A stretch of 33,167 bases of DNA from Liolophura sinensis. Lineage: Eukaryota > Mollusca > Polyplacophora > Chitonida > Chitonidae. Position numbers and translations under genes: made by a program. The stretch covers positions 1 to 33,167 of the forward strand of contig NW_027018383.1 in NCBI RefSeq assembly GCF_032854445.1, in the 5' to 3' direction. This document shows positions 32,381 through 33,167 of the stretch, in pieces. Positions within the stretch are counted from its first letter, which is position 1. The number at the start of each line of letters is the position of its first letter. The notes below the pieces were generated by a model that saw only the letters and a program-made list of their open reading frames with translations, had not been told where the DNA came from and ran no database searches.

Positions 32381-32929
32381 ACGTCGGATTAGCCTCTTAC
32401 CAGAAGCACTGGAACAGTTTTTCCACTTTTGCATTTTTGCCTGGTCTTTTTGTTAATTGAAACCGGCTACACTGCACTCTGTACAATCGCGACTGGTCAT
32501 TACTATATTCAACTTTTGACTATAAGTTATGTGCCCTTCGGTAGCCCAGAAGACCTGAAATCTTTGGGCTAAGCCCATTTAACTCACCCAGCAATTGCCT
32601 TACTTCTAAGTGCAAGACAATCTCAATGTCTTTATCTACGTGTAGAAAAACCACACCATTTGTACGTGAAAAACACAAGGTACTTGATACAGTCTGCTGT
32701 AAAAAGTACAACTGAACACTGACCCACTTCAGTAAGGTGCCAAAAGATGCGGAATTGAGCCAGGCATCGGCAGCTGTTGAAAAATTGCAAATTTCCCTGG
32801 TTTCCATGGAGTAAGAGACGTTGCTACGTACGTGATTATGACATAAATGATCAATCAATTGTCGCTACAGCCAAAAGTATTAGTCGGAGAGCAACGCGGA
32901 TTGCACCATTCGATTTCTCGTCACAAAAT
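32381..32929 (+). repeat. Monomer m60, alpha
   Basis: 549 bp. CCAGAAGCAC, GAAACCGG, CACTGCACTC, GACCTG and GAGACGTTGCTACGTACG. It is the only complete copy I found without the CACGTG core. ATCAATCAATTG and GTATTAGTC. Confidence 0.92.
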
Positions 32930-33167
32930 ACGTCGGATTAGGCTCTTACTAGTAGCACTGGAACAGTTTTTCCACTTTTGCATTTTTGCCTGGTCTTTTT
33001 GTTAATTGAAATCGGCTACACTGTACTCTGTACAATCGCGACTGGTCATTACTATATTCAACTTTTGACTATAAGTTATGTGCCCTTCGGTAGCCCAGAA
33101 GACCTGAAATCTTTGGGCCAAGCCCATTTAACTCACCCAGCAATTGTCTTACTTCTAAGTCCAAGAC
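32930..33167 (+). repeat. Monomer m61, truncated by the window end
   Basis: First 238 bp only. GGCTCTTACTAGTAG, GCCTGG, GACCTG and GGGCCAAGCCC. The array continues beyond the window. Confidence 0.93.

Larger units (their letters stand above)
1..33167. repeat. 549-bp satellite array, 60 full monomers plus one partial
   Basis: The landmark ACGTCGGATT, with rare point changes, recurs every 547-552 bp from base 1 to base 32930, always in the same orientation. All sequence between landmarks aligns to the same unit. Most monomers are exactly 549 bp. Exceptions come from a 2-bp deletion (GTACAATCGCGAC to GTACATGCGAC), a variable A-run and a few single-base indels. No stretch of 300 bases falls outside the repeat. 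Head-to-tail order and higher-order repeats are typical of eukaryotic satellite DNA. Centromeric or heterochromatic location is inference, and the satellite family and host are not recognised. Confidence 0.98.
30185..33167 (+). repeat. Diverged monomers after the five-unit HOR (m56-m61)
   Basis: The series continues with a D-like m56, a hybrid m57, a C-like m58 with an even-class 3' end, and m59-m61, which lack a clear partner in the window. All complete copies keep the alpha 3' half. Private substitutions and single-base indels (m57 548 bp, m58 550 bp) are more frequent than in the preceding HOR. This fits an edge of the homogenised domain or the start of a different one. Confidence 0.82.

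Noticed and set aside
1-33167. CENP-B box
   Set aside because: I compared TTCG-containing sites (ATTCGATTTCTCG, CCTTCGGTAGCCC) and the reverse form near CCCGTTGC with the known 17-bp pattern. None has the required CGGG and spacing.
1-33167. Pol III promoter or tRNA/SINE origin
   Set aside because: ATTCGATTTC resembles part of a B box only loosely. There is no A box at a suitable distance, no cloverleaf and no SINE-like tail.
1-33167. CRISPR array
   Set aside because: The repeat unit is 549 bp with no unique spacers. All copies are full-length homologues.
1-33167. Transposon insertion or transposon ends
   Set aside because: No terminal inverted repeats, target duplications or interruption of the 549-bp register were seen. 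A distant transposon origin of the monomer cannot be judged from this sequence.

Overview
The whole window is one uninterrupted head-to-tail satellite DNA array. A unit of about 549 bp, taken to start at the conserved ACGTCGGATT, occurs as 60 complete copies (m1-m60) and one truncated copy (m61). All copies have the same orientation, and no unique sequence lies between them. I see no credible protein gene, rRNA, tRNA, CRISPR array or intact mobile element. Long homogeneous arrays with a higher-order repeat (HOR) layout are typical of eukaryotic heterochromatin, such as centromeric, pericentromeric or subtelomeric DNA. I do not recognise the satellite and cannot name the organism. Base composition is mildly AT-rich, a little over 40% GC in a rough sample.

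Copies differ mainly at linked diagnostic sites. In the second half of the unit there are two alternative haplotypes, named here for convenience. Alpha has CTGAACACTG, CACTTCAGTAAGG, TTGAGCC, CAAATTTCC and ATCATTCAATTGTCAC. Beta has CTAAACACTG, CACATTTATAAGG, TTGGGCC, CAAATATCC and ATCATTGAATTGTCGC. Other markers are GACGTC or GACCTG near unit position 172, CAGCAG or TAGTAG near position 21, and the GTACATGCGAC form, which is 2 bp shorter.

Region by region: (1) 1-11349 is a nine-monomer HOR of 4937 bp, with two complete copies that differ at only seven bases I could find, plus a partial third copy. It ends in a chimeric pair, m21 and m22. (2) 11522-14811 holds rearranged units of the same HOR types. 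(3) 14812-18100 holds mixed, indel-rich monomers with no clear HOR. (4) 18101-23047 is an alternating two-monomer HOR of about 1.1 kb, with a 3300-bp six-monomer periodicity laid over it. (5) 23048-30184 is a five-monomer HOR of 2745 bp (A-B-C-D-E): two adjacent complete copies that differ at two bases I could find, preceded by an extra A'-B-C. (6) 30185-33167 holds diverged single monomers. Beta haplotypes disappear completely after 23.05 kb.

The interest of the window is structural. Several HOR domains of different order sit side by side in 33 kb, with nested duplications, mappable crossover intervals and conversion-like patches. Open frames of 60-141 codons recur in many monomers on both strands. 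They are interrupted by haplotype-specific stops and frame-breaking indels, so I treat them as by-products of the repeat and not as genes.
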